A stretch of 64,000 bases of DNA from Notospermus geniculatus (GCA_002633025.1 NMRB01000193.1:263226-327225); one strand, 5' to 3'. Shown: positions 25,625 to 37,545, counted from the first letter of the stretch. Made by a program: numbers and translations. Notes: generated by a model not told the origin, from the letters alone.

Positions 25625-25777
25625 TAGGGAGTTTAAGAAATCAAACGATAAACGTTAACTTTACGACAACGTTATTTTTTGTATCGAACATGCAATATGT
25701 AATCTGGTGAATTCGCAGTATGAAAAAATAACGTTGTCGTAAGTTAACGTTTATCGTTTGATTTCTTAAACTCCCTA
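25625..25777. mobile_element. Inverted-repeat element, family A (copy 2)
   Basis: This is the counterpart of 12486-12645, with better preserved arms: TAGGGAGTTTAAGAAATC at the left and its exact complement GATTTCTTAAACTCCCTA at the right. The core differs from copy 1 by a short deletion at TGCAATATGTA. Confidence 0.8.
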
Positions 25778-25925
25778 TTACAGCCATGTACCGCTTAGTT
25801 TGGTTTTCAACGTGACTGTATTCTGCTCGCCATTTCAACAACACGTTATTGTTGGTCGTCCAATCCAGTATGCACCCCCGGGTATGCACCGTCAAAGGTC
25901 TTCCTCTCAACAACTGATAAGTTAA

Positions 25926-26212
25926 AGCCCCACTGTATTGAATCTAAAAAACGCAAATCATCGCCGCGATTCTTGACGTCAGTGCAGCGACGTCACGACG
26001 TCAGCGTAGTGTACATGTAAAATGTACTGCGCTCCATCTGAATACATTAGAGCTCTCCCTGTCGTTTTTTCTAATGTGTGCTGAAAACTAGGCCTTGATT
26101 CTCTGAAGTACGTATCAGACAAGCATTTTGGGGACCTTCACAAGGCTATGAGACCTCTTTGTGCTCTCTCCTAACATTTTGAAAATATCGCAAAATTCAA
26201 TACTGTGGGGCT
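25926..26212. mobile_element. About 287-bp inverted-repeat insertion (TTAA or TA target)
   Basis: The insert reads AGCCCCACTGTATTGAATC at the left and CAATACTGTGGGGCT at the right, with TTAA on both sides (25922-25925 and 26213-26216). Copy 1 reads AAGTTGATGG at the aligned site, compatible with an ancestral AAGTTAATGG plus one substitution. A TTAA duplication would suggest a piggyBac-type target and TA a mariner type. The ends alone do not decide. The inner part is richer in CpG (GACGTCAGTG repeats). Confidence 0.8.
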
Positions 26213-26216
26213 TTAA

Positions 26217-29200
26217 TGGAGAACATTAGAGGGTGAAGGTAAATTGCTGCGAAATGCTTTCGACAAGCCTTCAAGTTCCAATGGAGAACTGTGGATGCGC
26301 TTTTAATGATTGTGTTCTGCAATTTAATAAACTATCACGCATCACTTTTCTTCTCATTCACGGCAACATCTGACATATGTTTACAAGTGAGAAAGGTTGG
26401 TAAACAAGAAAACAGGTGCGCGAATATTATTTCTTGGGAGATTACGCAATGGGCAATTCTACGAAGAACAATATTTTTCAGCGGTATTTTTACAGAAATG
26501 ATGCTGCGCGATTAGTGTGGAGTTATCTGACATTGCACTCCATCCTTTGCGCTAGATAAAGTGAAATATTTACCTCTGACCAACTCATGTTCTTGAAACA
26601 ACATTTAGTGAGTAATCCACATACTACATACACGATTCACAACCTTGTTAGAGTGGATTATACTAACCCCCTTACCATCTGGTTTTGCATGCATTTGGAT
26701 AATGGTCTACAGATGTGACGGGTAAAGTACTGCCTATCTTTCCTATGGCATCTACACCAAGGGATTACCTTGTTTTCATGGCAACAACTAATCCCCTCAC
26801 GACGCCTTGTAGCCCTGGAGAATGCTCGGCTTATAGTCGTCTTCAATTTGATAGGTTCGACCGCATATGACTGATCAATAAGTCTGAATCACCTAACACA
26901 TAGGAAAGGCCTCTGAATATAGAGACTTCAAATTTTCATTCGTTATGATGCGTCCCTCACGTGATGAGGTGTCAACTTGAAAGAAGTCAAAAAACGGTAA
27001 AGCAGCCATGACTTTCAGGTCATCTTCAAAACCTGATGAATTCATTTTTCTCGGGGGGAACCAGTTGGCTTTTGACAATCTAGAAGTTCCCCAGGAACCT
27101 AAGTCTGATTTTCAACGAGGGACAAGACACATATCTTTCCAAACCGCACCGGTGCCCCACCTATGCAGCATCTGAGAGATTCAGAGCGCAAAAAAACCGA
27201 TTTTTCTGATCTAGTGTTTCCTTTCTAGTTCAGACTCGTACAAGAAAAGCTGTAGAAACAGTGCAAGATTCACACCATTTACAAAATCTCATTCTCTTCT
27301 GCCTCTGTGATATTTTTCTGTCTATTGATTAGCTTCCAGATTGATTAGCCAATTAATTAGCGTTCTAATTATACACCCCAATCACTGCTCAAGACCATTG
27401 GTGATATGTACACTTGATACTGTTGTCTCTGTGTCTGTGGTCGTAAACCTACATGTACATGTAATACTGGCAGGAACGACAATACAGTTTCATCATTTCC
27501 CTTCCTTACCTTCCTGTTACCTTCCTGGTAACAGAAATTGGTAACAGATCTAGATGCTTGAAATGGACGTGTCGCACTCAGAATTAAAATTAAAGTATTC
27601 TTTTGATTTTTCAGGACTTCCATCATAAAATGCCGCCGTACTCAGAACGAACCACAAAACATACCTAAATGCCTTTTACACACCTGAATATTAATATGGA
27701 AAGTTTACGTTCTTACAGTCACTTTTGCACTTTTACATAACATTCTACAACAAGGGCCTATTAGGCTACATATTTAGAGTGGTTCGGGTTTAAAAGTAAA
27801 GAAACGTGAACGCCATGACGATATTTACGCTGGTAAGGGGACTTTTCGCCAAGGGAGAGCAAACTCATTCATTTTTCATTTGACAGATGTCAACAAAGCT
27901 AATGAAAACCAAACGACAGGAATAGCAATCGGGTTGTTTGTTTGGCCTGTTGACGTAACAACGCTGGGGACATTCATTTAAAAAATGCAACGCAAGAATT
28001 CCTATAGTGTGTGGGCTTCGTATTGTGTGTTGTGTTTGCGAAGGAACGATGTGAAACGCAACCACTGACCTCAACCACGAAAAGCCAGGCAAAATCCACC
28101 AAAAACTAAATAAAGACACCCTAAAGGCTGCAACTCAACAGATTTGAAAACCGTGTTTGCCTACCATTGAACTGGGTCATCACGCCCAGGGCGGAAGTGT
28201 AACAAATCTGCAGCAGCCGGTGACAAATGCTTCCTTGTTTGTACTCATTCGTTGCGAGGTTTCGGCGTTTGTGCTAGAAATGGAGCCGTTTTTGTTCGTC
28301 TCGGTTGGCCCTGTCGCCTGTATACCTCCTACACCAAGTCGTAGCGTACAAACATGGAGCCCCTCCCTTGACTGACTGGCTGCCTGACTGAGACCAATTC
28401 CTGCTGAGACTCACGCTAGAGCAACTCCTGCCACAGTTCATTTCTCCTTCACCTGTATTTTTTTCATAAATTTCCACCATATGTCATGTCGATCCACTAA
28501 AAAGGATCTGATTCCATAGCATATCTTAGTTAGATTTTTATCCAGGCCTACACCATCCCAATAAATTGACAAAAAGAAATTAGTGGGCCTAACGTTACCC
28601 AGCATCTTTAGAGCAAAAGAAATACCATTTTTAATGAAAATGTCCGTGTTATTCATGACAATATTGTCAGCAATTAGCTTCTTCCGTTTACCCTTCAACT
28701 GATAATTACCCTCGCCACAAGGCTAACGCATATCAAATGGACCAATAGAGAAACCATTAGATGGCTAAATTAGCTTTCGGCGATGGTATATTGACTCGCG
28801 AAGGAAGCCATGATGGTTCGACTCTTCTGGGGAATCGCTGAGGGATTTATTGGCTAATTGAACGGATTTTTTCCAGCGTCATCCGAAAATTGAAAAATTG
28901 GGGAATCTTTGTGAAGCCTGATACCGGAAAAATAGCAACAAAATCTTCTGATACTAAGTATACCGGAAAAATAGAAACAAAATTTTTCTGGCATCACAGG
29001 AAAAGTCGACTTCGAATGGCAGTAACTTTTATTGTAAGAAGGTTTATCTTTGGTTCAAGAAATTTGGAACCTGTGCTTCTTTTCGTAGATGCGGAATTTT
29101 GATTAACTGTTAGTGGGAATGACAGAACGCCAAACACTTACTTGGACAAAAAATCTGAGCATATGTACGGTACATGTACATTTACTCACATATATCTAGT

Positions 29201-30047
29201 TTTAAGTACTTAATTCTCATATCACCCAACTTCCCGTTTCAAAAGCTAGTTTAAGTCGCTCAATAGTGACTTCCCAGGGCTTAAGTGCTATGCTTCGGCC
29301 CTGGGACTGTGTCTGTCAACCCTGATCGTCTTCTCACTAACAGTTATGCCTAAAAAAATCACTTAACAGATTCTTGTGTAAATGTCAACACACTCACTGG
29401 ATGATACTAGTCTTTTAGTCTAAAGGGATTTCGATATCTTTGAACAAAAATCTTAGTATTGATCCAAAGTTCCCAAATAGGCCTTGCAGTTGTAAAGTTG
29501 TATCCATATCACCATTCCGTACACTATTTTGTAGATTACACAATATCGTGTACCTTACACTGATAACTACGATGATCTCTACAACAAAGCGTAGATAAAC
29601 GTGTATGAAAACACCACAACACATAACACAGCGCTGAGACGTGAGATTCTGACCAAGTACGAGCATTCCCTTGGTACAAACCTAACGTATGACATAACAA
29701 TGTCAGCTTAGAGATTTATCGATCTTAGAGCCACACGACTTCTTTGTCATTTTTGATACAAGGTATTGAGGACACAATCTGGTACTTTAGGGACCTCGTC
29801 AGGTTCCAATCTAACTAGGCCAAATCAACTGTACATTACGTAGGGAATTTTTACTGAGAAGTATGTAAGAATCCATTTATTTTCATTGACGACAGCTGTG
29901 CAAAGGAACAGTGTAGTGCTACTGCTATGTGATACATGAACCTGTCATTTCGCGGTATAGGCCTTTGAATTGCAGTGTTGATCATTACATTGATTAATAA
30001 ATCCTCGACATGCAGCAGAAATCACGACAAATGCGCCTAAAGGGTCA
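26217..30047. other. Non-coding part of copy 2
   Basis: Equivalent to about 12790-16622. No gene is recognisable and no copy-2-specific large insertion is seen in this part. Confidence 0.45.
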
Positions 30048-30153
30048 TATGAATAAAGACTAGCAAAATGCTTTTACTTCAGATTTGTAGAGCATTGCCC
30101 AGTGCATTTGTATTGCAAAACTGAAGTAAATGTATTTACTAGGTTTATTCATA
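30048..30153. repeat. 106-bp hairpin element in copy 2
   Basis: Identical in layout to 16623-16728: TATGAATAAA and TTTATTCATA ends with complementary arms of about 35 bases. Confidence 0.65.
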
Positions 30154-31644
30154 GGCTGGTGTTAAAAACCAAAACATTTTTTACGCAGCTTTTCAACCAA
30201 CCCTCTTGACATATCAAGGCCAACGTTCACTTTCGACTACCTCCCTGGATCGAATGAGCAAGGGTAGGTGTGATTGGAACTTGTCTGGCAAGATGCAACC
30301 AACAAATTGGAACAGTCATGGATTGAAATAATACATTTTTTCGTTAACGCGTAATTTTTCGACATTAATTCGCTGTCTTATTCAGTGCAAAAGGTATCTT
30401 ATAAAGGACCCCTTTATGGTATCATGACGCTGACAGCATCCTCCCATAGCACAGCTTTGGTCTTGCTCGTCTTCATACAAGTGGAGCGAGGTAAAAACCC
30501 CTGCTTTTGGAGGATGGCACGACCAGGACAAACCGTCTGACTTTGCCTATACTTAAACTTGATATGAGCCGTTTGAATCTTCAAACACTTTTACATTTTA
30601 CATAAAATTACCCAAGCCTGGGATGACTGCATGACTCTGATAAACAAAAAGCAACGGCATTTATTGGGACAAACCATACATAACTTTCTTTCCCCCTAAA
30701 TGAACAAATGAAGGAAATCGCGTTTGATTATACTCACTATCTTACTATTTTCTCGTGCTCATTACTCACCGTTTATATATCATTGCTGCCATCAGCAGCT
30801 GCAGAAAGGAACCACTTACCCAGAAGAATGTTATTAATTTTTCACAAGCTTTACAATACGTGCAAGAAACGATCATAAGTTACAGTCAACTCTATGTTAC
30901 ACTCTAGAGTTCACTAAACCAGGTGGTGTAAACATCTCAGAGGCAGTCCCTATTTTATGGCTACTTTAGTATACATAGATTGATGACGTAGCGGAAGAAA
31001 CGTTAAGCTTCCGTAAAATTCACACAATGAAAATTTCACAATTTGATGACTTTATTGAGGGGAAGTATGGCATAAGGTCATAACACGCCAACTGCTGAAA
31101 GCCCGCCTTATGGGTGCGAGTCATATACCGGACAAATTGGCCAATTCATTTGATTTGTAAAGAAAACCGGTTACATAGAAAGATAAGTGACGTATAATTT
31201 AAGATACATTGGCCCAGCCGCTATATATCATGTCCAAATGCCCGTTTCGACACCAATATAACCGAACACTATTCATAACCCCAAAGGAACAATGTCAGCA
31301 TTTTCAGGAAATTTATGCACCGCCACGATCCCGGTTTTCCCTCCTCTGTGCCCCGACGTTGCTCTTCCATTGACACTTCTAAATAGACCTATTCTTAATT
31401 TTGTCAGCCTATTCTTGAATTTGTTGCGAAATGGTTCCGATTTGCGGGTTACGGTGCTTTTTCATGATGCGATGCTATTGTGGCGTGTATAGCCCGACAC
31501 ATGCGAAAAACCTGGCACATACAGAGTCCACGGAAGTTTCGCGCAGTTTTTTTTCTTATCAAAACATTACTCTTTGAGGTAGGTCCCAGAAAATCAGGAT
31601 AAAATTGTTCACGGTGTCAGATGTTGAATACCGTAATGTTTTGA

Positions 31645-33240
31645 CCAAAATTAACCAAACAGTGAGTACCTATACCCGGGACCGCCGCGTCTGAGACTTT
31701 TAGATTGTGGAGATGACAGGGTGTTCGAGAATAGACAAGAAATGAAATTTGATACTACACAGTCTAAAGTCATGTTGAGACGACAGAGCGAAACGCACGT
31801 CGACATTTGTTGCCGACATCGGTAACATTTCGAAGCAGAAAATCTGCCAAATTGTGAAAGACTGAATCGAGTACCTATCAGCTTCATGGTGACGTTAATG
31901 CCAAGAGTGGAGGGGCAAGCAAGTTGCTAAAATCGCCAATGTTGCTTGATGTCAAAGGGGGAAAAAATCACGCACATGTTAAGCTGACAATGGCTCATTG
32001 GGTTCTACAAACGCCGAGTGATTTGTCGGATCTAACCTTTCAACATCTCTGTTTTAGCCGACAACTGATAAACCTTTCCTTCACACATTTTCCCTTCGAG
32101 CATGAAACAACCACGCGTGCGAAGAATCCACCCAGGCGATTTCTGGCTTTACTGGGAATTAACAGAAATCCCTAACACGGTTCGGATTTCATGCAGCAAA
32201 TCCGCGCTACACACGAACTCGGATGAAAGTATTGTTCAACGGTGAAAAATTGGCTACTGCTGTTGGCTACAGCCGGGGTATGGATGTCACTTCACACTGC
32301 GACAAGTGGTAGGGAAGATAGACCCCGGGGTACACCCGCGGGGAATCAGTGCAACCATGATGAGGCGAAATGTCACCCATCACCGACGCACATTGTGGTA
32401 TATCGGACTTTTGATAATAATATGCGTAAAATTACCATGAAATTGGCTGCGATACAGTGCGGACAATTGTTTGCAATTATCTGGTGAAGTGAGTGTGAAA
32501 TTTGAAGGTGTACTTCTTCGGCATTCGCTGCGGTGCCTGACGGTCCTATTCCTCGGACACAAAAAGATCTATCGTCTTCGTGTGGACTTTTGATTCGCCT
32601 GTTGTCCCCAATATGGCTCGATTCTTACGAAGGGTAACCCGATACGGAGGTTGGAAAAAGAGCCTCTGTGCTTGCTTAAGTTTGAACAAGTTTTGAGACG
32701 AAGTTTTATTCCGTCCAATAAGGAAAATCCTTTGTCGGCTCTAGACGTAAATGTAGGAAGTAAAGGATGGACGGTTGCGGAAATGATTTTTCTAGCGTCG
32801 TTATTGTGGTTTGGTCTTTTGATAAAAACACGTAAAGTGAGATGAGCGCATTGACAACAAGGATTCTTAAAATAGGAAATTTTAAAATACGTGTATAGGC
32901 CTAGGCTTGATACTTTTCTTCCACGCTGTTAAGCATGTTGGAAGATCTGAACGGGAAAATTTACCACGATGCCAATTCTGTGTGATCTTGGTAATTTAAA
33001 GTCTGTTTACAATTTTAAAGTCATTTTATACTGAAAAATTGGTCTGATGCCAACCGTCGTATACACGGTGAATCATAAAGAATGATACACTAGATGACAC
33101 ATCGACGTCATCCTTTGTAGTCGCAGCGGAAGACATATAGCTATGACAATAATATATGACAAAATAAGAAAAAAAAGAAACCAGGGATAAAATAATGTGC
33201 AAGAAAAAAGACAACTATGGAATGGATCTTAACGATGACT
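31645..33240. other. Unique stretch right of the duplication
   Basis: This has a somewhat higher GC content around 32100-32650 than its surroundings, including CCCCGGGG and CCCGCGGGG words. A frame from 32242 begins with a leucine-rich hydrophobic run and then has spaced cysteines, but it has no ATG before the hydrophobic part. I treat it as unproven. No other structure is seen. Confidence 0.4.
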
Positions 33241-33243
33241 TAC

Positions 33244-33354
33244 CGATGCAGAGGTGTTTCCCTGTCCGTGCGCCGAATTCCGGTATATCCAACACCTATC
33301 AAAATAATAACAACAGAGAACCAGATGAACCTCAAGCAACCAGATGACGCACAT
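33244..33354 (-). other. Possible first coding exon with splice donor
   Basis: On the minus strand an ATG at 33354-33352 opens a frame (start MCVIWLLEVHLVLCC) that runs into the strong donor-like sequence CATCG/GTAAGT, with the intron starting at 33243. A second frame through the same bases, open from a stop near 33469, encodes FIWFSVVIILIGVGY followed by RR, which looks more like a membrane anchor but has no ATG. The upstream minus-strand side (33480-33760) is relatively CpG-rich and contains an inverted CCAAT box (ACCAATCAG at about 33577). Start, donor and promoter-like sequence suggest a gene running leftward, but I find no convincing second exon. The 660-bp duplicate beyond the gap lacks the donor. 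Confidence 0.18.
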
Positions 33355-33923
33355 GGACGCGAATGACAATTTTCACTGGAGTATTGTATACTAACCAAAT
33401 CGGAGGAGGATTTGTGAGATGCTGGACTTAACTTTAAACACGGTTTAACCTTGTAAAACTCGCCTTACGTCTTGTAATGAGCGTATGATGGTGATTGATC
33501 AGTCGGCTGCTTATCCAAGGGCTCCACGCCATGTATTATGAAGAACAGGAGTAGGCGCAGCTCCGCCGATGATATCGACCAATCAGAAATGCTTTTGATA
33601 ATAACGCCTGCATATTGTACGCGCTCGCGTATCGCCGACACGCTGCATTCGAGAATCTCATTCAGCGACACAAGAAATGCCCGATTTCGGCCAACACTGC
33701 TATTTCTGGCTGGAATTTACGCGCATTGCCAAAACGTGCTGATAGTAGACTCCGTAAGGATTGAAGAGATTTGCATGAAAGCTATTCGATACCAATGAAA
33801 AATGTCAACATGGTTTTATTCTTGCAGTGTTAAACCAAATATGATTACCCGGATTACCAGCGCTGATCCCCAGGTTTTGTGTGACTTAAACCTCCTTCGG
33901 GTCACTGTCTATGGTTTAAATGT
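33264..33923. repeat. 660-bp duplicated segment, left of the gap
   Basis: The sequence from GTCCGTGCGCCGAATTCC to GGTTTAAATGT recurs at 33996-34655 with only two substitutions that I can see (GAGATG/GAGGTG and GCCGATGA/GCCGACGA). Its right edge is exactly the first N of the gap. This is most likely an unmerged contig overlap rather than a biological repeat. Confidence 0.95.
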
Positions 33924-33995
33924 NNNNNNNNNNNNNNNNNNNNNNNNNNNNNNNNNNNNNNNNNNNNNNNNNNNNNNNNNNNNNNNNNNNNNNNN
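33924..33995. other. Assembly gap (72 Ns)
   Basis: A run of Ns separates the two 660-bp copies. The gap begins at the last shared base of the left copy and ends at the first shared base of the right copy. Confidence 0.99.
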
Positions 33996-34655
33996 GTCCG
34001 TGCGCCGAATTCCGGTATATCCAACACCTATCAAAATAATAACAACAGAGAACCAGATGAACCTCAAGCAACCAGATGACGCACATGGACGCGAATGACA
34101 ATTTTCACTGGAGTATTGTATACTAACCAAATCGGAGGAGGATTTGTGAGGTGCTGGACTTAACTTTAAACACGGTTTAACCTTGTAAAACTCGCCTTAC
34201 GTCTTGTAATGAGCGTATGATGGTGATTGATCAGTCGGCTGCTTATCCAAGGGCTCCACGCCATGTATTATGAAGAACAGGAGTAGGCGCAGCTCCGCCG
34301 ACGATATCGACCAATCAGAAATGCTTTTGATAATAACGCCTGCATATTGTACGCGCTCGCGTATCGCCGACACGCTGCATTCGAGAATCTCATTCAGCGA
34401 CACAAGAAATGCCCGATTTCGGCCAACACTGCTATTTCTGGCTGGAATTTACGCGCATTGCCAAAACGTGCTGATAGTAGACTCCGTAAGGATTGAAGAG
34501 ATTTGCATGAAAGCTATTCGATACCAATGAAAAATGTCAACATGGTTTTATTCTTGCAGTGTTAAACCAAATATGATTACCCGGATTACCAGCGCTGATC
34601 CCCAGGTTTTGTGTGACTTAAACCTCCTTCGGGTCACTGTCTATGGTTTAAATGT
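33996..34655. repeat. 660-bp duplicated segment, right of the gap
   Basis: This is the second copy of 33264-33923. It starts directly after the Ns. After 34655 the sequence continues uniquely (GCATTAAGC). If the overlap is collapsed, 33923 joins 34656. Confidence 0.95.
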
Positions 34656-35350
34656 GCATTAAGCTTTCACTTTATTGCGTACAGTCATTGTACCTGCACA
34701 CGATTCCAAACACAAACTGCAAATTGACACTCTGGATGACACCGTAGCTTACACTTTATAATGATTCCTGTTAACATATGTTAATATATCGACGCGCAAC
34801 AAGAACTACAGACAGATAGAAGAGAGAGAATGGGAGCAATTGAGCATCACGCCACATGTTCTTTTCCAGTGTCTACATTGTATTCAACAGAGACATTGTC
34901 TATTCAAAAGAACACCCTCTGAGCCTGTACTGTCGCTGTACATTTCAATTCACCAAGACGAGATCGTCTTTTTCTTTCAATGCACTACAGTAATCCGGCT
35001 GTTGGGTCTGCAATAAATATCATTTGTAAACAATGGATTATTGAGTGAATACGTCTTTTTGTAAGCAAGCTTAGGTTTCTTTTGACGCGATATGTATTTC
35101 TTATAAATGAAGCCGGGCGTTCTACCGGGGATAGAGAGCTGTTTTTAAATATCAAGGACCAAGGAAATGTATTAAAATGGCCAATAGAATAGATTGCATT
35201 GAGAGCCCTGGGGCAAGGAACAACAAGGAGACATTACTAAACTATATGATGTAGAAATGATTAAAAAGTTTGAAGGGACCTTGCGACCTCACCTCACCGG
35301 TAGCGAAACTTCACAGAGAACCTGTCGCGATTTTTCCGGCTTGTAGAACA
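34656..35350. other. Unique non-coding stretch
   Basis: Nothing recognisable. It contains AT-rich sequence and a short purine run near 34815. Confidence 0.4.
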
Positions 35351-35514
35351 GGGGCCAGTTGCACAAAATTTGAAAAGATAAAAGTCTGTTAATTTAGCTT
35401 TTCCTGTTAAAATCCTTAACTTGGATTACATGTAACTTACAAAACTAACATTTTGGGATAAGTTAACGCCAAGATAAACTAACAGTGATTTTTAACTTTT
35501 GTGCAACCGGCCCC
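35351..35514. mobile_element. 164-bp inverted-repeat element with GGGGCC ends
   Basis: It begins GGGGCCAGTTGCACAAAA and ends TTTTGTGCAACCGGCCCC, with 18-base terminal repeats and one mismatch. The inside is AT-rich and also partly self-complementary around TTAACT. Flanks AGAACA and AGAAGA are similar but do not form a clean duplication. Ends of this kind are common in animal MITEs. The superfamily is not assigned. Confidence 0.8.
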
Positions 35515-35519
35515 AGAAG

Positions 35520-35945
35520 AGGAATTTATTGCGTGCGAAATTTGGAATTTATTGCGTGCGGTGTAACATTTTTGAATATTCCCCATCTGTGAGTGTTCCC
35601 CTAATATTGTCTGGCGGAATAAGCTAGCTTTGATATTACAAGTATGAGTAAAGTCGTCTCTGAGTTTCGCAAATTTTTGACCCCGCAAGCGGGGTCTTCC
35701 TCAGACACTTCCCAGTAGAGATCCCAGAAGTGAATGAGCTGGATCCTTATTGTGGATTTCTATAAATGAAGAAACCCTGAAAAAGGTGTGAAAAGGTGTG
35801 AAAGGTTTAGGTTGACCAAAAGAGTTGAATAGAAAGGCCAGTATAGGGCACATTACAGAATACGTTTCGATCTACCTGCCAGTGTTTCCCAAACAATAAG
35901 GGGAAACACTGACATACGTAAACACTGACAGATGTTACACCTGTA
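35520..35945. repeat. Dispersed repeat (relative of 10050-10225), split
   Basis: Two outer parts (35520-35640 and 35870-35945) match the single segment at 10050-10225. The about 230 bases between them carry a minus-strand hammerhead-like motif at 35662-35704. The direct repeat GGAATTTATTGCGTGCG occurs twice at the left edge (35521 and 35544). It is best read as an older repeat interrupted by a later one. Confidence 0.55.
35662..35704 (-). repeat. Hammerhead-like motif copy
   Basis: The minus strand reads CTGAGGA, then A, an eight-base-pair hairpin (GACCCCGC/GCGGGGTC with loop TT), then AAAA where the other copies have GAAA. The longer perfect helix differs in sequence from the other copies but keeps pairing. 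The G-to-A change at the conserved GAAA would be expected to disable a ribozyme. Confidence 0.5.
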
Positions 35946-37095
35946 TTGAAACTACCCCGAATTACTACTTCCTAGTTGAGGCTATGGATTCGGTTTCGGA
36001 CTTTAAAGGGGCGGATAGTCTGTTCAACCCATATCCCACCCAGCGAGTCGATCACTGATTTGCGCATGAAGGTGAAGAAAGGTACTCATCATACACTTCC
36101 GGTGTCACTAGTCAGTGTCTTCCGGTACTGACGTGAAAGTTATGTATCCAATGAATTCTAAAGATTTGACAGCCATAGTTTGGAATATTGGACGTATGGC
36201 CTATTCGGGGAGAAAATTATCCGAACTTGACTGTCAGTCAGAGGTATACGAGTCTGACGAGTGTTAAACAGATCCTGCGCATCCCATTGAAACGACGATA
36301 CGTGACATTCAAACTTTTGTATCCCTGTTCGCCACCTTTGTCGAATGTGCGTGACGATTTTGTGTGGTTTGGTATCATATTTGCCAGCACTTGTTATAAA
36401 TAACACCATTGCATTGGTTAGTGCTAATTATTACCTCGTTTTAGATGATAAAGGGTAAAAATATCGCGAGTTTTAGACTGGGTTTTAGATCAATTTCGTG
36501 TCTACGTTTCCATACGTTCTCCATTCCGGGGGTCAGTTGGCTCCCTTATTAAATATCCCTAATGACTGTGGTATATTTAGTATAATTACGGTTCGGAGAT
36601 AACTGTGGAAGAGGCACTGACGTGCTTCATTCAAGAACATGGCTGCAATAAAAGAGAACTACATTGTCCGGCGGTGATTTTTCCGGTACGCCGCGCTGAA
36701 TTAATGTATTCGGGTCACGGGAGACTTCGGTGCGCTGTGATGTAACAAGGATGCGCTAGGACAGGGGTCAAGAGTTTTACGAATGGGCAACTTGGACCGG
36801 TACGACCCTTAGGGTCTGTTCATCTGATTCGGACACGACGAACAAGGCTTCAACGAAGCATCACATTATATGTAGACAACGTAGCCCCGGTGATAAGCCT
36901 TCACTGCCGATAAACAGCACGTGTTTTGTAACTTCGGACTTGGAGGAATTATACTGTCAGTATAATTCCTCCAAGCTTCGAACAACAACGCGAGACGATA
37001 AGTACACTAACTCATCTGAATAAATTAGCATGCGGCGAATTTGAGGTATTTTGAACACAATTTAGAATCTGACAAGAGGTGACACTGATTGAATA
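35946..37095. other. Unique non-coding stretch with one palindrome
   Basis: No gene is seen. The only clear structure is the 37-base palindrome at 36939-36975. Confidence 0.4.
36939..36975. repeat. 37-bp perfect palindrome
   Basis: Arms of 18 bases (CTTGGAGGAATTATACTG and its exact complement) are separated by a single T. No flanking repeat is evident. It could be the tip of a decayed fold-back or a protein-binding palindrome. Confidence 0.85.
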
Positions 37096-37359
37096 TCATG
37101 TAACCATCGACAAGTATCGTGTTTGGAAACAGACGGTTGACATCACGGATGCTGAGGTGTCGGTGGACAAAGGGGCATCTAAGTCCCTGATTACATCATG
37201 GGACATGTTTCTGCTCGGCATGGTGATAATCCGCGAAACACGACCAAGAAAGTAGGCCTTCCCGCACACTTGCAAAATGCTATGTTGGTGATCTGAAACT
37301 GCTCCGCAGAATAAGCAATGCCGGTGTGACAGGGACCAACATCCTCGGGAAGTCCGCAT
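37096..37359 (-). pseudogene. Decayed non-LTR retroelement C-terminal fragment
   Basis: The 87-codon minus-strand frame contains HCLFCGAVSDHQHSILQVC, a CxxC-x7-H-x5-C arrangement, followed by GKAYFLGRVSRII. Many LINE-like open frames end with a CxxC...H...C zinc-binding segment followed by a lysine-alanine and glycine-arginine stretch of this type (C-K-A-x-x-x-G-R). That is my reason for the call. I see no reverse transcriptase core (FADD-type box) in the adjoining minus-strand sequence, so at best it is a 5'-truncated and frameshifted relic. A chance match is possible. Confidence 0.3.
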
Positions 37360-37545
37360 GGCTTTTGTTAAAGGTATTGGTCAGGTTAGTGACACATTCT
37401 TTCACAATCTGCCGGAAAACCGCGGGTTAATCGGGCAGTACAATAGCCCGGACTTTCATTCCAGGTGACTATGATCCCTGTCACACCGGACTGAATGCCA
37501 ATGATAGTATCACTTGAAAAAAAGGCCCGTGAATTGAGCATATAT

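Larger units (their letters stand above)
18957..31644. repeat. Large direct duplication, copy 2
   Basis: This 12.7-kb block matches 6928-18219. It is longer mainly because of four inverted-repeat insertions at 22051-22295, 23556-24263, 25064-25344 and about 25926-26212, each absent at the aligned position of copy 1. The minisatellite is shorter here. All shared repeats of copy 1 recur: the inverted repeat at 19439-19610, the fold-back at 20157-20569, family A at 25625-25777 and the hairpin at 30048-30153. Similarity stops after ATGTTTTGA at 31644. Confidence 0.95.

Noticed and set aside
32242-32487. Signal-peptide-like frame with spaced cysteines
   Set aside because: The hydrophobic part has no ATG before it; it would need a GTG start, which is not expected in a eukaryotic nuclear gene.
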